A DNA stretch of 64,000 bases from an uncultured Anaerolineae bacterium (GTDB lineage: Bacteria > Chloroflexota > Anaerolineae > Aggregatilineales > Phototrophicaceae), in NCBI GenBank assembly GCA_938022205.1, contig CALIEB010000002.1, forward strand, positions 216,866-280,865, given 5' to 3'. Within the stretch, counting starts at the first letter, position 1, and each line of letters opens with the position of its first letter. Below the pieces are notes generated by a model that was not told where the DNA came from, made no database searches, and saw nothing but the letters and a program-made list of their open reading frames with translations. Both the position numbers and the translations under genes were made by a program. Shown here one piece after another: positions 32,967 to 41,584 of the stretch.

Positions 32967-34865
32967 GTGGACGATACGTTACCTAAACTACTGCGTCGCA
33001 ATGCCCAGCGTTATGCTAGCCACCCTGCTTTGCGCGAAAAACGCTTTGGCATTTGGGGGACCATCACTTGGGCGCAATACTATGAGCGTGTGCGCAACTT
33101 CGCCTTAGGGCTTTATCAGCTGGGCTTTGAGCGCAACGACCTGGTTGCTATCATCGGCGACAACCGTCCAGAATGGGTTATTAGCGAGCTAGCAGCGCAA
33201 TCTTTAGGTGGAGCTTCTATTGGCATCTACCAAGACTCGGTAGCCGATGAGATCGCCTACATCGCGCAGCAGTCCCGAGCGCGCTACATCATCGCAGAAG
33301 ACCAAGAACAAGTCGACAAGCTACTGGACATTTGGGAGCAAATTCCCCAGCCTCACAAGCTCATCTACTACGACCCCAAAGGGCTACGCAGCTATGACGA
33401 GCCGATGCTGCTGTCGTTTATCGAAGTCGAAGCTATGGGGCGCGACTATCACCAACAGCATCCCGACGCTTTTGAGCGCATGATTGAACAGGGGCATGGG
33501 GAAGACATCGCCATTGTCTCCACCACGTCAGGCACGACCTCGCGCCCCAAGCTGGCTAAGCTCAGCCATAATAACTTGCTGGCTATGGGCGAAGGTATCA
33601 TGTCGTTCGACCACTTCGGCAATGACGATGATTTTGTCTCTTTTCTGCCGCTGGCGTGGATTGGCGAGCAAATGCTGGCGATGTCCTGCGGCTTGCAAGC
33701 AGGCTTTGCTCTCAATTTCCCCGAAGAACCAGAGACGGTGTCGCTCGACATGCGTGAGATTGGTCCGCACATCATTTTCGCGCCACCACGCATCTGGGAG
33801 AACATGGTCAGCACCGTGCAAGTCAAAATGGAGGACTCCAGTCGTCTGAAAAAGATGCTTTTTAGCTGGGCGATGGCTCTCGGGCAGCGGCTAGCTGACA
33901 AGAAATTCGCCAAACAACCGCTCAGCGGGATAGACCGCCTACAAGAGCGTTTGGCTTACTATCTGGTGTTCAATAACTTGCTCGACCAGCTGGGCATGAA
34001 ACGCATCAAATGGGCGTACACAGGCGGTGCCGCGCTTAGCCCAGACATTTTCCGCTTCTTCCACGCGATGGGGGTCAACCTCAAGCAAGGCTACGGGCAG
34101 ACCGAAACTAGCGGCATTTGCGTCGTCCACCGTGACGGCGACATCAAGTTCCAAACCGTCGGCAAGCCAATGCCCGGCGTTGCGGTTAAGGTTGACGAGA
34201 CCGGCGAAATCTTGGTGAGCGGTAAAGTCGCCTTCAAAGGCTATCTGCACAACGAAGCCGCCACCGCCGAAACCATTACGGCTGACGGATGGGTGCGCAC
34301 TGGCGACGCAGGTTACTTTGACGAAGACGAGCATCTCATCGTTATCGACCGCGCCAAAGATGTTATGACCCTGCACGACGGCACGAAGTTCTCGCCGCAG
34401 TTTATCGAGAACAAGCTCAAGTTCAGCCTATACGTGCGCGAGGCGGTCGTCTTTGGTGGTGGCGGTTATCCGTACGTGACCGCCATGATTAACATTGACT
34501 TTAGCAACGTGGGCAAGTGGGCTGAGAACAACCGAATAGCGTATACCACCTACACCGACCTCGCGCAAAAGCCGCAAGTATACGAGCTCGTGCGCGCTGT
34601 CGTCGAACGCACCAACCAAGATTTGCCGCCTGCTGCGCGCATTCGGCGTTTTGTGCTGCTGCACAAGGAGCTGGATGCTGACGATGCCGAGTTAACGCGC
34701 ACGCGCAAGGTGCGCCGCAACTTTATCGCCAAGCGTTATCAGGACATCGTTGACGGCTTGTACAGCGACGCGCAAAGCCTTCAAATTGAATCGACCATCA
34801 CCTATCAGGATGGGCGCACAGCCACCCTACAAATCCAATTACGCATGGAGACGGTGCAAGCATGA
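32967..34865 (+). CDS. Long-chain acyl-CoA synthetase-like AMP-binding enzyme
   Basis: A 632-residue ANL-superfamily enzyme that would activate a carboxylic acid with ATP and couple it to CoA. The P-loop is STTSGTTSRPKLAKLSH (usual YTSGTTGxPK, with Gly to Ser). The AYTGGAALSPDIFRFF and LKQGYGQTETSGI blocks and the GWVRTGDAGYFDEDEHLIVIDRAKD hinge region follow. The GTG at 32967 is preferred to an upstream TTG because AAGGAGG lies 11 nt before it. The gene is embedded between the ATPase and the LivH permease (4-nt overlap with the latter). This suggests that the importer takes up a substrate, such as a fatty, dicarboxylic or aromatic acid, that is immediately trapped as a CoA ester. Confidence 0.92.
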   Translation: MDDTLPKLLRRNAQRYASHPALREKRFGIWGTITWAQYYERVRNFALGLYQLGFERNDLVAIIGDNRPEWVISELAAQSLGGASIGIYQDSVADEIAYIAQQSRARYIIAEDQEQVDKLLDIWEQIPQPHKLIYYDPKGLRSYDEPMLLSFIEVEAMGRDYHQQHPDAFERMIEQGHGEDIAIVSTTSGTTSRPKLAKLSHNNLLAMGEGIMSFDHFGNDDDFVSFLPLAWIGEQMLAMSCGLQAGFALNFPEEPETVSLDMREIGPHIIFAPPRIWENMVSTVQVKMEDSSRLKKMLFSWAMALGQRLADKKFAKQPLSGIDRLQERLAYYLVFNNLLDQLGMKRIKWAYTGGAALSPDIFRFFHAMGVNLKQGYGQTETSGICVVHRDGDIKFQTVGKPMPGVAVKVDETGEILVSGKVAFKGYLHNEAATAETITADGWVRTGDAGYFDEDEHLIVIDRAKDVMTLHDGTKFSPQFIENKLKFSLYVREAVVFGGGGYPYVTAMINIDFSNVGKWAENNRIAYTTYTDLAQKPQVYELVRAVVERTNQDLPPAARIRRFVLLHKELDADDAELTRTRKVRRNFIAKRYQDIVDGLYSDAQSLQIESTITYQDGRTATLQIQLRMETVQA

Positions 34866-35794
34866 GCCCCGACGAAATCCTCAAGTTCCTGCGCCTGAGC
34901 TACACCGCACTGAGTGACGGTGCTTTGTTGGTACTAATTGCTCTCGCTTTGGTTCTCATCTACAAAGCGACGGATGTCATTAACTTCGCCAACGGTGAGT
35001 TTATGCTCATCGGCGGCTACATTGGCTATCAGCTGCTGATATGGCTGCAAGTGTTTGAGTCGCCGGGCTTGATTGTGTTGCTAGCCATCATCGGCGTGGT
35101 CGTCATGACAACGTTGATTGGCGTGCTGGTCGAACGGTTGGTGTTAAGACCGCTCATCGGCGAGCCAATTATCTCGGTCATTATGGTCACGATTGGTTTA
35201 AGCAACGTGATACAAGCCATCGTTGGGCTGATTTGGGGCAAGAACCCGCGCCCCTTGCCCATTGACATTATTCCGCGCTTCTCGCCCTTTCGCATCGAGC
35301 TGGAAGGGGCGCGCCGTCCGCTGAACCTTCTGCCCGACACGCTTATCATCCTTGCGGTTGCGTTCGTGCTGGTGGGATTGCTGCTGCTGTTCTTCAGGCG
35401 CAGCAAACATGGCATCGCCATGCGTGCCACCGCTGATGACCAGCAGGCTGCCATGAGCATGGGCATCAGCATCCGCTTCATCTTCGCGCTAACGTGGTCG
35501 TTGGCGGCTATTACGGCGGCAGTTGCCGGTCTCATGATTGCCCACGTGACCAACGGTGTCAGCGGCGACATTCACAACGTCAGCTTGCGCGCCTTTCCGG
35601 TCATCATTCTCGGTGGGTTAGACTCCATTGCCGGGGCGATTATCGGTGGCTTTGCTATAGCCTTCGTGGAATCCTTCTCAAGCGGCTACATCGACCCCAG
35701 CGTGAAGACCGTCGCGCCCTACATCGTGCTGCTAATCGTGCTAATGGTCAAACCCTACGGATTATTCGGACAAAAGCGAATTGAGCGAGTGTAA
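34862..35794 (+). CDS. Liv-type ABC transporter permease (LivH-like, second cluster)
   Basis: A 310-residue permease of usual LivH length with about eight helices. It contains YKATDVINFANGEFMLIGGYIGYQL near the N-terminus and the coupling loop HGIAMRATADDQQAAMSMGIS. It ends KPYGLFGQKRIERV. It overlaps the acyl-CoA synthetase stop by 4 nt (ATGA), showing tight coupling between uptake and activation genes. Confidence 0.93.
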   Translation: MSPDEILKFLRLSYTALSDGALLVLIALALVLIYKATDVINFANGEFMLIGGYIGYQLLIWLQVFESPGLIVLLAIIGVVVMTTLIGVLVERLVLRPLIGEPIISVIMVTIGLSNVIQAIVGLIWGKNPRPLPIDIIPRFSPFRIELEGARRPLNLLPDTLIILAVAFVLVGLLLLFFRRSKHGIAMRATADDQQAAMSMGISIRFIFALTWSLAAITAAVAGLMIAHVTNGVSGDIHNVSLRAFPVIILGGLDSIAGAIIGGFAIAFVESFSSGYIDPSVKTVAPYIVLLIVLMVKPYGLFGQKRIERV

Positions 35795-35796
35795 TC

Positions 35797-36885
35797 ATGG
35801 CGACACAATCCGGCATCTACCATCAAACCTATGAATCCGATATGCAGCTGCGCCCCACAACGGCACAGCGCGTGCGCATGGTTCTCGTCATTGCCTTCGT
35901 GCTGGTGCTGCCCCTGCTGGTGAGCCAAAACGAGGTGCGCATTGTCAACAAGGTCATGATTGCCGCCATTGGGGCGATTGGTCTGAACATCTTGGTGGGC
36001 TATACCGGGCAAATTAGCTTGGGGCAAGGGGCGTTTTTGGCGGTCGGGGCTTATGGCTGCGGCTTGCTTATGGTCTATTTCCAAGTTCCTTGGGGGCTGG
36101 CTCTCATGGCTGGCGCGCTCATCACGGCTGTCGTTGGCGGCCTGTTTGGCTTGCCCTCGCTGCGCTTAAAAGGCTTGTATTTGGCGGTGGCTACGCTAGC
36201 AGCGCAGCAAATTGTCGAGTGGATTATCATTCGCTGGGACCCCATTGACGGCACAATCGACGGCAAAGCCACCGATGCGCTGCGCATTCCCAGCAACTTT
36301 CTGTTTGGCAACAGCGCGTGGCGGTTGAACGACAACGAGTATGCCTTCTACTACTTCGTGTTCGTGGTGCTAGCCATTGTGGTCATAGGGTCGGTCAACC
36401 TGTTCCGCACGCACTACGGGCGCGCCTTTATCGCCATTCGCGACCAAGACATCGCTGCCGAAGTTATGGGCGTGAACTTGTTCTATTACAAGGTGCTAGC
36501 TTTTGCTGTCTCGTCCTTCTTGGTTGGGCTAGCGGGCGGGCTAACGACCATTCACAGCACCGCTATCAGCTTCGAGCGGTTCACGATTGATGTCTCAATC
36601 GCCTACCTCGCTATGATTATTGTCGGCGGCTTGGGCAGCATCTCCGGCGCGATTTACGGGGCGATCTTCATCGAAATTCTGCCGGAAATCCTGCGCTCAA
36701 TCGGTCAAGCCCTCGTGCAGAACCGTCTCGTAAGCGACCAAGTCTTTGTCACCGTGCTGCCCTTTGTCCAGCAAGGCACTTTCGGTCTGCTCATTATTCT
36801 CATGCTCATCGTTGAACCAGAGGGCATTCGCAAGCTGTGGAGCAACATCAAAGATTACTTCCGATTGTGGCCCTTCAGCTATTGA
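35797..36885 (+). CDS. Liv-type ABC transporter permease (LivM-like, second cluster)
   Basis: A 362-residue permease. The core GLNILVGYTGQISLGQGAFLAVGAYGCG and the coupling loop GRAFIAIRDQDIAAEVMGVN are both typical of LivM. The N-terminal ~25 residues are cytoplasmic and polar. It starts 2 nt after the LivH stop. It is the partner of the LivH-like protein in the transmembrane heterodimer. Confidence 0.93.
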   Translation: MATQSGIYHQTYESDMQLRPTTAQRVRMVLVIAFVLVLPLLVSQNEVRIVNKVMIAAIGAIGLNILVGYTGQISLGQGAFLAVGAYGCGLLMVYFQVPWGLALMAGALITAVVGGLFGLPSLRLKGLYLAVATLAAQQIVEWIIIRWDPIDGTIDGKATDALRIPSNFLFGNSAWRLNDNEYAFYYFVFVVLAIVVIGSVNLFRTHYGRAFIAIRDQDIAAEVMGVNLFYYKVLAFAVSSFLVGLAGGLTTIHSTAISFERFTIDVSIAYLAMIIVGGLGSISGAIYGAIFIEILPEILRSIGQALVQNRLVSDQVFVTVLPFVQQGTFGLLIILMLIVEPEGIRKLWSNIKDYFRLWPFSY

Positions 36886-36911
36886 GGCTCTCGTCTTCTC
36901 TTTGCGTTCTC

Positions 36912-36927
36912 GAAGCCTTAGGGCTTC
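36912..36927 (+). repeat. Intercistronic hairpin before the binding-protein gene
   Basis: GAAGCC-TTAG-GGCTTC, a perfect 6-bp stem with a 4-nt loop, in the 88-bp gap between LivM and the binding protein. It may mark a processing site or segmental stability boundary. Confidence 0.4.
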
Positions 36928-36973
36928 AGGCGAAATTCGTAGTATTAAACTTTCAATTTAGAGGAGATGTGCA

Positions 36974-38179
36974 ATGAAAAAATACTTGGTTGTTCTCGTC
37001 GTAGCCTGTCTTTGGTTGGTGGGTTTGGTGGGAGCCCAAACGGGTGAACCCATCAAAATCGGCGCAGTTTTTGACTTGAGCGGTCCTACGGGCGATGTTG
37101 GCACGCCTTACGCCGAAGGTGTTATCGCTTACGTAAACTGGGTAAACGAAAACGGCGGTATCAACGGTCGTCCCATTGAGCTGCTGTCTCAGGACTACAA
37201 ATATGACGTGGCGACAGCGGAGAACCTTTACAAGCAGTTCGTCAGTCAAGGCGTGGTGGTCTTCATGGGCTGGGGGACGGGCGACACGCTAGCTTTGGTC
37301 GACAAAATCGCTGAAGACCAAATCCCCTTCATTTCCGCGTCTTATTCCGCCTCGCTGAACGATCCGCAAGGCAGCGCGCCCTACAACTTCCTCGTTGCCA
37401 CGACCTACGGCGACCAGATGGAAATCATGATTCGTCACATGGCGGCGAAGTGGGTAGAAGCGGGCAACGACTTAGCTGACATGCGCATCGTTGTCTTCCA
37501 CAACGACAGCCCCTTTGGCACCGACCCCGTGCCGCAAGGTCAAGCCTACGCAGAAGCAGCGGGCATCGGCGGCTTCCTGTCCATCCCGCAGCCGCGTGGT
37601 GCCACTGATTTCAACGCCGAAATCCAGAAGGCTGACGATTTTGGCGTGACCCACATCATCGTGCAAAACGTCTCCAGCGGCGCGGCTTTGCTGGCGCGCA
37701 ACGTCGTCGACTACTTCGGCAGCAACGAAGAAATCGTTTTTGGCTGCTTGAACTGGTGCGCCGATGAGCTGTTTGTTACGCGCGCGGGCGCAGCCGCTGA
37801 AGGCACGCTGGGCGCGATTCCGTTCACCCCGACCACCGTTGAGGTCGAAGGGCAAGTCATTCCGAGAGAGGTGTTGAAAGCACAAGGGCGCACCTTAGAA
37901 GAGGCTTCGCTGCACTTTACGCAGGGCTGGGCTGCCACCGCCGTCATGGTCGAAGGCATCCGCCGCACGTTGGAAGCGGGTCTCGAGCTAACCGGTCCCA
38001 ACATTCGTGCCACCCTCGAGCAGATGGAAAACTTTGAGACGGGCGGGCTGATGGCACCGGTCACCTTCACGCCCGAAGACCACCGCTCTACCCGCGCGCT
38101 GGCTATCTATCGCGTGGAGAACGGCATTTGGGTGCAAGACAGTGAACTCATTGACTTGCGCGCCTTAGAAACCGAATAA
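36974..38179 (+). CDS. Liv-type ABC transporter, substrate-binding protein (second cluster)
   Basis: A 401-residue type I binding protein. It has a signal peptide (~1-21: MKKYLVVLVVACLWLVGLVGA) followed by IKIGAVFDLSGPTGDVGTPYAEG, the normal start of the mature fold. It is dissimilar to the first binding protein in the ligand-contact blocks (GWGTGDTLALVDKIAEDQIPFISAS), so a different ligand is likely. Binding proteins found in clusters with acyl-CoA synthetases often belong to a group proposed to bind carboxylates. GAGGAG lies upstream of the ATG. The gene is flanked by a hairpin on one side and a terminator-like structure on the other. Confidence 0.9.
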   Translation: MKKYLVVLVVACLWLVGLVGAQTGEPIKIGAVFDLSGPTGDVGTPYAEGVIAYVNWVNENGGINGRPIELLSQDYKYDVATAENLYKQFVSQGVVVFMGWGTGDTLALVDKIAEDQIPFISASYSASLNDPQGSAPYNFLVATTYGDQMEIMIRHMAAKWVEAGNDLADMRIVVFHNDSPFGTDPVPQGQAYAEAAGIGGFLSIPQPRGATDFNAEIQKADDFGVTHIIVQNVSSGAALLARNVVDYFGSNEEIVFGCLNWCADELFVTRAGAAAEGTLGAIPFTPTTVEVEGQVIPREVLKAQGRTLEEASLHFTQGWAATAVMVEGIRRTLEAGLELTGPNIRATLEQMENFETGGLMAPVTFTPEDHRSTRALAIYRVENGIWVQDSELIDLRALETE

Positions 38180-38188
38180 ACGCCCGAT

Positions 38189-38227
38189 GGGCTAGACTTC
38201 GCTTGTTGCGGGTCTAGCCCCCTTTTT
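38189..38227 (+). terminator. Intra-operon rho-independent terminator before the LivF-like gene
   Basis: A 9-bp stem (GGGCTAGAC / GTCTAGCCC) with a 14-nt loop and a T5 run just after it. The LivF-like gene begins only 35 nt later, so it is probably expressed by partial read-through. Confidence 0.82.
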
Positions 38228-38261
38228 CACGTTCATGCTATCCCCCGTGAGGCACACTTTT

Positions 38262-39053
38262 ATGCTCAGCCTGAACAACATCGAAGTGATTTATAACGAC
38301 GTGATTCTCGTTCTCAAGGGGCTTTCTCTCCAAGTCGAGCAAGGGACGATTGTGGCTCTTTTGGGGGCAAACGGCGCGGGGAAATCCACCACCCTCAAGT
38401 CTATCAGCGGCTTGCTGCGCCCAGAAAACGGCGAAGTCACCGACGGCGAGATTATTTACGAGGGCAAGCCTATCCAAAACCGTGAGCCTGCCGAGATTGT
38501 GCGCGCGGGCATCTTCCAAGTTATGGAAGGGCGGCGCGTCTTTGAGCATCTCACGGTCGAGGAAAACTTGCGTGCAGGCGGCTACACCACCAATAGCAAG
38601 CAGCATGCTGAGCGTGCTGAACTGGTTTACAACTACTTCCCGCGCCTGTTGGAGCGTCGCAACCATGTGGCGGGCTTTCTCTCAGGGGGTGAACAGCAGA
38701 TGCTTGCTATCGGGCGCGCGCTCATGGCGCAGCCACGCCTGATGATGCTAGACGAACCTTCGCTGGGGCTCGCCCCGATGCTCGTACAGGGCATCTTCGA
38801 GATTATCAAGCGCATCAATCAGGAACAAGGCATGACGGTTCTCTTAGTCGAGCAGAACGCCAACATTGCCCTAAGCATCGCTGACTACGCCTACATTATG
38901 GAGAACGGGCGCGTGGTGTTGGAGGGCAAGCCCAACGATCTGCGGCAAAACGCCGACGTGCGCGAGTTTTACTTGGGGCTGACAGAAGTCGGCAGCCGCA
39001 AGAGCTACCGCGATGTCAAGCACTACAAACGGCGCAAACGTTGGCTCTCCTAA
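38262..39053 (+). CDS. Liv-type ABC transporter ATPase (LivF-like, second cluster)
   Basis: A 263-residue ATPase. Walker A is GANGAGKST, the signature is LSGGEQQMLAIGRAL, Walker B is LMMLDEPSLGLAP, followed by LVEQNANIALS. The second ATG is chosen because LivF proteins start MLSLNNIEV, and GTGAGG lies upstream of it. The C-terminus carries about 20 extra basic residues (DVKHYKRRKRWLS), a feature of LivF proteins in acyl-CoA-synthetase clusters. It is the last gene of the cluster, separated from the binding protein by a terminator. Confidence 0.92.
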   Translation: MLSLNNIEVIYNDVILVLKGLSLQVEQGTIVALLGANGAGKSTTLKSISGLLRPENGEVTDGEIIYEGKPIQNREPAEIVRAGIFQVMEGRRVFEHLTVEENLRAGGYTTNSKQHAERAELVYNYFPRLLERRNHVAGFLSGGEQQMLAIGRALMAQPRLMMLDEPSLGLAPMLVQGIFEIIKRINQEQGMTVLLVEQNANIALSIADYAYIMENGRVVLEGKPNDLRQNADVREFYLGLTEVGSRKSYRDVKHYKRRKRWLS

Positions 39054-39096
39054 GCCCTGTTGTCTGGTGCTAACGCTTGCCTTTTTGCAAAGCACA

Positions 39097-40587
39097 CTAC
39101 CACCGCCCAATGAGGTTGTGGTGGCGAAAGGCGAGCAGTCGCTGTGCGCCGTGCGCTGTAAGCAGCACTTGCCCTTCGCGCACTTGCACTAGCCCCAACG
39201 CCCGCAGCCGTGCCAGCACCCGCCACAGCTTGCTCCGCGACCAGTGCAAATGCGCGTGCAATGTTTCGAGTGCTAGCTCTTCGGCTTGGCGCGCTGTGCC
39301 GCTGTGGTTGTCGATATGCCCCAGCACCACGAAAGTGTCGAACTGGTAGCGTTGGCGCAAGCGGCGCACCGCTGTCGCGAGCAGACCGTGCTTGGGCGAA
39401 AGCACCCACGCCAGAAAGAAGAACAACCCCATCATCAGCACCATCGCGGCAGAGATAGAGACATCCCAAACTGCGCCAAGCTGTAAGCCAAACGTGGCGT
39501 TCGCCCACGCTAGCAGCGCGTCCATATCCGCCACGCCGAAGAGACTGCCGCGCGCGAGGTCATAGCCCCCCCACACGCCCGCCACGCCCACAAGCGGGCT
39601 GAGAAACAGCATCACGCTCAAGCGGTCGGTGAGCAAGTAAGCAGCGGCGGGTGGCACGATAAAGAACGCGATGACTAAAATCGACCCCACCGCTTCGAAC
39701 GCGCCGACTGCGACAAGGCTAACTAGCACCATCAGCGCGTAGTGCAGCAGACGCGGACGCAAGCCCAGCGCGTGCGCCAACGCTTCGTCGAATGTGCTAA
39801 CTTTCAGCTCTTTGTAGAACAGCAGCACAAACGCCAGAGTCAGCAACGTGAGCGCGCCCATGATACCCAGCGACTTAGGGACAAATACCAGTGTCGGCTG
39901 CTGGTCGATTAGCCCGGCTTGCCACGCGCGTGCGGGGGAATACGTGCCGCAGTTCAAGCAGACCTCGCGGAATTGTGCGCCGTCGTCGCGCGGGCTGATG
40001 CCGAGCTGGCGGCAGTTGGTGCATTGGCGCGTCATCTGGGCGCGTGGGTCGTCTTCGGTGATGGTAATCGTTTCACAGTGGTCAAGGCAGTGGCTGTTGG
40101 TGCGCGCCCACGCCATGCCAATTTCGCCCGTCAGCACCGCGTCGGTGTCAAGATGCACGTTGTCAACGTAGCGTGTGACTAAAATCACCGCCAACGCGAA
40201 CAGCAAGGGAAACGTTAGCCCAAGCGCAGCATCCTGCTTGACCAAGCCGGAACGCTGAATGGTTTCGGTGAGGACGACGGTTAGCACGCCCGCCCCTGCC
40301 GCGCCTAGCACCAGCAGCGGCGACGACAAATCAGGCGTGCTGCCTGTTAGCCACGTTAGCGCGAGAAAGGTTACAACAATGCCGAGCAGCACCGTGTGGC
40401 TAATCGCATCGCTGGTGAGAGCCTGCCCACGCAGCAGCAAAAACGTCCCCAAGAGCGCGCCACACAGGGCAATCATCGCCCCCACCAGCACGGCGACACT
40501 GCGCGGGTCACGCAGGAAGGCGTTGAGCGCGTCATGCTCGACAAACAACAAAAGCAGCTCAATGACGAGGCGTTCAAGCGCGACCAT
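39097..40587 (-). CDS. TroD-like metal permease with inserted Cys-rich ribbon and C-terminal DtxR-like winged helix
   Basis: A 496-residue ABC-3-family permease. Membrane helices fall at ~32-52, 62-82, 90-108, 122-140 and several in ~238-395. A loop after HLDTDAVLTGEIG carries an insert of about 50 residues with His166, Cys167, His170, Cys171, Cys189-x2-Cys192 and Cys210-x2-Cys213, a zinc-ribbon-like pattern. Residues ~415-496 form a winged helix similar to the DNA-binding domain of DtxR/TroR regulators (WSRSKLWRVLARLRALGLV ... VLLTAHGAQRLLAFRHH). The DtxR metal-binding and dimerisation domain is missing. The ATG at 40587 is chosen over one 12 codons upstream because AAAGGGAG precedes it. It overlaps the TroC-like stop by 14 nt and is last in the operon. 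Confidence 0.88.
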   Translation of the reverse strand: MVALERLVIELLLLFVEHDALNAFLRDPRSVAVLVGAMIALCGALLGTFLLLRGQALTSDAISHTVLLGIVVTFLALTWLTGSTPDLSSPLLVLGAAGAGVLTVVLTETIQRSGLVKQDAALGLTFPLLFALAVILVTRYVDNVHLDTDAVLTGEIGMAWARTNSHCLDHCETITITEDDPRAQMTRQCTNCRQLGISPRDDGAQFREVCLNCGTYSPARAWQAGLIDQQPTLVFVPKSLGIMGALTLLTLAFVLLFYKELKVSTFDEALAHALGLRPRLLHYALMVLVSLVAVGAFEAVGSILVIAFFIVPPAAAYLLTDRLSVMLFLSPLVGVAGVWGGYDLARGSLFGVADMDALLAWANATFGLQLGAVWDVSISAAMVLMMGLFFFLAWVLSPKHGLLATAVRRLRQRYQFDTFVVLGHIDNHSGTARQAEELALETLHAHLHWSRSKLWRVLARLRALGLVQVREGQVLLTAHGAQRLLAFRHHNLIGRW

Positions 40588-41581
40588 TGCGCTCCCTTTC
40601 TGGCAGCGGCACCACCTTAGCAAAGCGCAGGCGTTCGGCGCGCCGTTGCAGCAAGGTCGCCAGCACGCCGCGTTCGGGCGCGAAGAGCAGCGAGACCAAC
40701 ACCACGCTGAACGCCACGACGATAATCATCGGGCCCGTCGGCAGCTTAGCATCCACCGCGCTTAAGACCGCACCCACACCGCCGGCAAACGCGCCGAACA
40801 CGCCCGCCAAGACGACCATTTGGCTGAGGCGGTGTGTCCACTGACGCGCTGCTGTCGCGGGCGCAATGAGCAGTCCGACCATCAGCACCACGCCCGCTAG
40901 CTGCAAGCCTAAGACAATCGCCGCCACAATCAACGTTGACAGCAGCAGGTTGAGCCAGCCCACAGCAAAGCCGTTCGCTTGAGCAAACTCCGCGTCAAAC
41001 GTCAGCAGCTTGAACTCCTTCCAGAAGGCTGCCAGCACGACAAAGACCAACGCGCTCATGCCCGCCAGCCACTGCACGTCTTGCGCCACCATCGCCGCCG
41101 CCTGTCCAAAGATAAACGTTTTTAAGCCGGCTTGGCTGGCGTTAGGCAAGCTCTGGATGTAACTGAGCAGTGCCAGCCCTAAAGCGAACCACAGCACCAA
41201 CACCACGCCCATCGCGGGTTCACGCTTGAGGCGCGTCGTGCGCGTGATGGCGTGCATGGCGTACACGCCCAGCCAGCTGGCAGCACCTGCGCCCAAGAGC
41301 AGCGCGCCCAGCTCGCGCCCAACCAACAAGAATGCCACCGCTACGCCCGGCAGTGCCGCGTGCGAGAGCGCGTCGCCTATCAAGCTCTCTTGGCGCAGCA
41401 CGGCAAAGCAGCCTAACACGCCATTGAGTGCGCCCAAGACCACGCCACCTAGTGCCACCGTGCGCAGGGTATACGTGTAGTTCACGCCCAAACCCCACGC
41501 GCTGAACGAGACAAACAGGCACGCCAGCAGCACAATACCAGCGATAAGCCGCCACACGCGGCGGTTTTGCTGTGCGTCCAT
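40574..41581 (-). CDS. TroC-like metal ABC transporter permease
   Basis: A 335-residue ABC-3-family permease with about eight helices. It has the conserved QESLIGDALSHAALPGVAVAFLL segment, in which the His/Asp lie in a proposed metal path, and FWKEFKLLTFDAEFAQANGFAVG in the coupling region. The C-terminal cytoplasmic tail of about 30 residues is basic. It has no insert or winged helix, in contrast to its partner. GGGAG precedes the ATG, 3 nt after the ATPase stop. It is predicted to form a heterodimer with the TroD-like protein. Confidence 0.93.
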   Translation of the reverse strand: MDAQQNRRVWRLIAGIVLLACLFVSFSAWGLGVNYTYTLRTVALGGVVLGALNGVLGCFAVLRQESLIGDALSHAALPGVAVAFLLVGRELGALLLGAGAASWLGVYAMHAITRTTRLKREPAMGVVLVLWFALGLALLSYIQSLPNASQAGLKTFIFGQAAAMVAQDVQWLAGMSALVFVVLAAFWKEFKLLTFDAEFAQANGFAVGWLNLLLSTLIVAAIVLGLQLAGVVLMVGLLIAPATAARQWTHRLSQMVVLAGVFGAFAGGVGAVLSAVDAKLPTGPMIIVVAFSVVLVSLLFAPERGVLATLLQRRAERLRFAKVVPLPERERNGRA

Positions 41582-41584
41582 CGT

